This document shows positions 62,850-64,000 of a stretch of 64,000 bases of DNA, in pieces (the first letter of the stretch is position 1; each line of letters begins with the position of its first letter). The notes beneath the pieces were generated by a model. That model was given only the letters and a program-made list of their open reading frames with translations. It had not been told where the DNA came from and did no database searches. Source of the DNA: Nodosilinea nodulosa PCC 7104 (lineage in GTDB: Bacteria; Cyanobacteriota; Cyanobacteriia; Phormidesmidales; Phormidesmidaceae). The position numbers and the translations under genes are program-made. The stretch covers positions 833,426-897,425 of the forward strand of contig NZ_JH976537.1 in NCBI RefSeq assembly GCF_000309385.1, in the 5' to 3' direction.

Positions 62850-64000
62850 TTAGAAATAAATCAGGAGGTTGAGCCCCGGAATGGTGCGCGAAAGCGTCCA
62901 CAGGAGCAGCGCTGTGTAGAGCAGACCCAGTCCCCATTGATACCACACGAGCGCGGTAATCAGCCCTGGCACCTGCTGGTCTCGTAATCGAATGTCATTA
63001 AAGCCAAACTTGAGCCAGTTGTTGAGGCTGAAGTCTAGATAGTTCAGCCAGTTCCAGCGGCGATCGAGCAGCAGGTAGGTGTAGCGATCGCGAAAAAACG
63101 GGAACTTGGGGATTACCGGCAGGCGGGCAATCAGCAGCCGGAGCTGGCGCATACTACCGTCTTCGACAAAGTAGCTCTCCTCCATCAGGTCGTGGTAGCG
63201 GCCTTGCTTAATCACCAAACCAATTAGCACCGCCGGTACCGGCACCAGCAGCATAAACAAAAACCCCAGGGTCAACAGCGGGTAGTCGGCGGCCCGCAGC
63301 AGGGCGTTTAGCCCCAGCCCCAGCAGCAGGCCGCAACCCCCGGCCAGCCACAGCCCCTCTGCCAGCGGCGGCAGAATGGGGGTGGCGCGGCGGCGGCGGT
63401 AGCGATCGACCAGCCAAAACATCAGCGCAAAGGTGGGAATGGCCACCAACCCCAGGCCAAAGGTGAGGCCAAAGCTGGTGCCGTAGCGGCTCAGCACCAC
63501 CAGCCCCCCCAGCCACAGCCAGCGCAGGGCCAGGGCAACCCGCTGGGTAATCGGGAACCGATCGCGGGCAAAGATGCGATCGCGCACTTTCAAATACGCC
63601 GCCAGGTCTACCCCCGGCACGCTCAGCACCCCTTCGGTGCCAAGGAAGGTCTGGGTCTGCCGCTGCTCTACTACCGCCGCCGCCTGGGCCTCGGTAAAGC
63701 CCACCCGCACCAGGGCAAGCACCGAGGCGGTGTTGATGTTGGTACCCAGCAGCCGCTGCTGCCAGGCCTTTAGCCGCAGTCGCTCAGCCGTATAGGCGAT
63801 GTAGTTGGCGTCGCTAATCTGCTCCAGGCGGCGAAAGTTGCGCTCCAGATTGCGCAGCAGGGTTTCGTTGCCCGCCAGCTGCGGCACCGAAAACACGCGG
63901 CCAATCTTGCCGGGGGTGCCCAATATCTGGGTTTGGCCCAGGCTAAACTCCAGACCTGTCACGTTCAGGTAGGCCGCCGGGGGAAACAACGCGTCTCCCA
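62850..64000 (-). CDS. membrane protein with helix-hairpin-helix-like region (5' end outside window)
   Basis: The frame stays open to the right edge, so the gene continues beyond it. The visible 383 residues begin PPAAYLNVTGLEFSLGQTQI, then LAGNETLLRNLERNFRRLEQ. Next comes a region like ComEA/GspK helix-hairpin-helix repeats (LLGTNINTASVLALVRVGF, then LSVPGVDLAAYLKVRDRIF). About five membrane helices follow (ALRWLWLGGLVVLSRYGTSF, TFALMFWLVDRY, and more). I do not recognise the full architecture. A TTG at 63989 could start it, but the upstream codons also fit coding use. Confidence 0.7.
   Translation of the reverse strand, partial: GDALFPPAAYLNVTGLEFSLGQTQILGTPGKIGRVFSVPQLAGNETLLRNLERNFRRLEQISDANYIAYTAERLRLKAWQQRLLGTNINTASVLALVRVGFTEAQAAAVVEQRQTQTFLGTEGVLSVPGVDLAAYLKVRDRIFARDRFPITQRVALALRWLWLGGLVVLSRYGTSFGLTFGLGLVAIPTFALMFWLVDRYRRRRATPILPPLAEGLWLAGGCGLLLGLGLNALLRAADYPLLTLGFLFMLLVPVPAVLIGLVIKQGRYHDLMEESYFVEDGSMRQLRLLIARLPVIPKFPFFRDRYTYLLLDRRWNWLNYLDFSLNNWLKFGFNDIRLRDQQVPGLITALVWYQWGLGLLYTALLLWTLSRTIPGLNLLIYF

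Noticed and set aside
1-64000. tRNA, rRNA or tmRNA genes
   Set aside because: Reading of all intergenic stretches showed no cloverleaf with a T-loop GGTTCRANYC-like motif and matching stems; a tRNAscan run would confirm.

Overview
The window is chromosomal DNA from a cyanobacterium. Its marks are very frequent GCGATCGC (HIP1) octamers, NtcA with matching binding sites, a CCB-type cytochrome b6 maturation factor, the cyanobacterial families DUF3155, DUF3084, DUF3493 and DUF2103, an FtsH of the thylakoid FtsH3 type, a lumenal CYP38/TLP40-like cyclophilin and a ThiO-ThiG fusion. GC-rich coding DNA and abundant short tandem repeats suggest a filamentous, Leptolyngbya/Nodosilinea-like lineage, but that placement is inference. 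No rRNA, tRNA or CRISPR array was found.

Layout. 1-8.9 kb: relic gene fragments, an ammonium transporter behind an NtcA-type promoter, a membrane-protein gene split by a fresh IS1634-family insertion, a SulP transporter and a peptidoglycan-binding protein. 8.9-17.6 kb: a VTT-domain membrane protein, a HAD phosphatase, two SAM methyltransferases, a SRPBCC protein, a large Eco57I-like methylase homologue lacking its NPPY motif, coaE, a cobA-hemD fusion and an XRE regulator. 18-25.4 kb: a class V aminotransferase, a histidine kinase, DUF3155, CCB, PadR and DUF3084 genes, and ntcA with its own binding site. 25.7-31.3 kb: thrC with a MoaD/ThiS-like partner, cofH, and an efp-accB-pyrF-hypothetical cluster on the minus strand. 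31.5-39.1 kb: cyclophilin, thiL, hybrid kinase, clpS-DUF2103-trm1, a membrane protein, a metallo-beta-lactamase exonuclease and DUF3493. 39.4-54.5 kb: cupin, SLH/glycosyl hydrolase with a SUI1 factor, a succinate dehydrogenase Fe-S subunit, a WD40 protein, NurA, an AMIN-amidase, an aminodeoxychorismate-lyase-like gene, ftsH, a class III aminotransferase and thiO-thiG. 54.6-64 kb is the most accessory-looking part: an HTH-NACHT STAND ATPase, orphan genes, an overlapping pair of coiled-coil genes, a truncated acetyltransferase beside G-rich repeats, a 5-formyl-THF cyclo-ligase and a membrane protein cut by the window end.

Themes. Nitrogen control links amt and ntcA. Cofactor and vitamin genes recur (coaE, cobA-hemD, thiL, thiO-thiG, cofH, the pabC-like gene, accB, fthC). 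A dispersed, roughly 106-bp palindromic repeat occurs three times, one copy expanded into an octamer array. G-rich and AATTTTG repeats have invaded linkers of coding genes and the edges of broken genes. The candidates most worth following are the HTH-NACHT protein, the NPPY-less methylase homologue, the coiled-coil pair and the palindromic repeat family.
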